A DNA stretch of 64,000 nucleotides, taken from NCBI RefSeq assembly GCF_009905435.1, contig NZ_JAAAMT010000004.1:62001-126000 (forward strand), in the 5' to 3' direction. The translations under genes were made by a program, and so were the position numbers. Below the pieces are notes generated by a model. That model ran no database searches and was not told the origin of the DNA. It was given only the letters and a program-made list of their open reading frames with translations. This DNA is from Pseudomonas sp. R5(2019). Lineage in GTDB: Bacteria; Pseudomonadota; Gammaproteobacteria; Pseudomonadales; Pseudomonadaceae. Of this stretch, positions 63,789-64,000 are shown in pieces; position 1 is the stretch's first letter; every line of letters starts with the position of its first letter.

Positions 63789-64000
63789 TCAGAGATGGTA
63801 GAAATCGAGCACGGAGTTGATCGTGTCGTTGAGCAGCACCACGTGCTTGCGGGCGATCTTCCAGCGCTCGCCGTCGGGCCGCAGGCGGTAGGTGGCGCGG
63901 CCGAAGAACTGCTCGGCGGTCTGCATGCGGTAGTACAGGGTGCTCCAGTTGACGCGCACTTCCAGCTCATCATCCGCAAGCGGCGCGATGCGCACGTTGC
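63789..64000 (-). CDS. Ring-hydroxylating dioxygenase beta subunit (C-terminal part, cut by window edge)
   Basis: Only the last 70 or so codons are in the window; the frame stays open to the right edge. The C-terminal sequence (SVLDFYHL end and the RKHVVLLNDTINSVL strand) matches benzoate/toluate-type beta chains. It directly precedes a BenC-type reductase (19 bp), which is the usual ben/ant order beta-reductase, so its alpha gene should lie just outside. The substrate is unknown. Confidence 0.85.
   Translation of the reverse strand, partial: NVRIAPLADDELEVRVNWSTLYYRMQTAEQFFGRATYRLRPDGERWKIARKHVVLLNDTINSVLDFYHL

Overview
The window reads as a chromosome segment of a fluorescent Pseudomonas (P. 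fluorescens group). Grounds: a long syntenic block familiar from Pseudomonas chromosomes (uvrB, gltX, LysR, leuC-leuD-methyltransferase-leuB, asd, asd-like, fimV, truA, trpF, accD, folC, SPOR protein, cvpA, purF, metZ), high-GC coding with strong third-position bias, and short REP-type palindromes of the kind common in that group. Nothing suggests a plasmid or a prophage.

Layout. (1) 1-6.4 kb: a divergent LysR regulator (cut by the window edge) and an operon of pxpA, a free biotinyl carrier protein, a biotin carboxylase, pxpB, pxpC and an NCS1-type permease, so lactam or cyclic-ureide uptake and ring opening. (2) 6.5-17 kb: OsmC-YcaO protein, tRNA-Asn, aromatic aminotransferase, uvrB with a LexA box, gltX, an Ala-Glu-Ala-Glu tRNA array, and a self-contained TetR/hydrolase/thioesterase group with a conspicuous three-half-site operator. 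(3) 17.2-19.3 kb: an AT-rich island holding a three-gene, translationally coupled minus-strand operon: a 63-residue Gly-rich, single-Cys peptide followed by an ABC-2 permease and its ATPase. It is the best candidate here for an undescribed peptide system. (4) 19.3-23.4 kb: dusC, an hsp20 gene with a sigma-32-like promoter and possible RNA thermometer, a class C group II intron sitting exactly behind the hsp20 terminator, and an internally deleted IS5-family element. (5) 23.4-29.2 kb: an accessory same-strand cluster of methyltransferase, three-part ABC-2 transporter, amidohydrolase-like protein and cytosolic M28 peptidase. (6) 29.3-51.2 kb: a multi-PAS GGDEF-EAL protein and the conserved housekeeping block. 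(7) 51.2-52.2 kb: the tail of a deleted SDR gene, three tRNAs and a large perfect inverted repeat. (8) 52.2-64 kb: a minus-strand aromatic-acid catabolic region with parts of two Rieske ring-hydroxylating dioxygenases, two different reductase types, an isochorismatase-fold protein lacking its triad, an SDR, a dienelactone hydrolase fusion, and a five-gene Liv-type ABC importer.

The regions work as separate modules. The left operon would import and hydrolyse or carboxylate a lactam. The centre supplies leucine, lysine/methionine, tryptophan, purine, fatty-acid and folate precursors, tRNA and DNA maintenance, and polar cell organisation. The right end would import an aromatic acid through the Liv system, dihydroxylate it with the Rieske enzymes, rearomatise it with the SDR and process a lactone with the hydrolase. 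Starts were chosen from family alignments, Shine-Dalgarno spacing and gene overlaps. No database searches were run.
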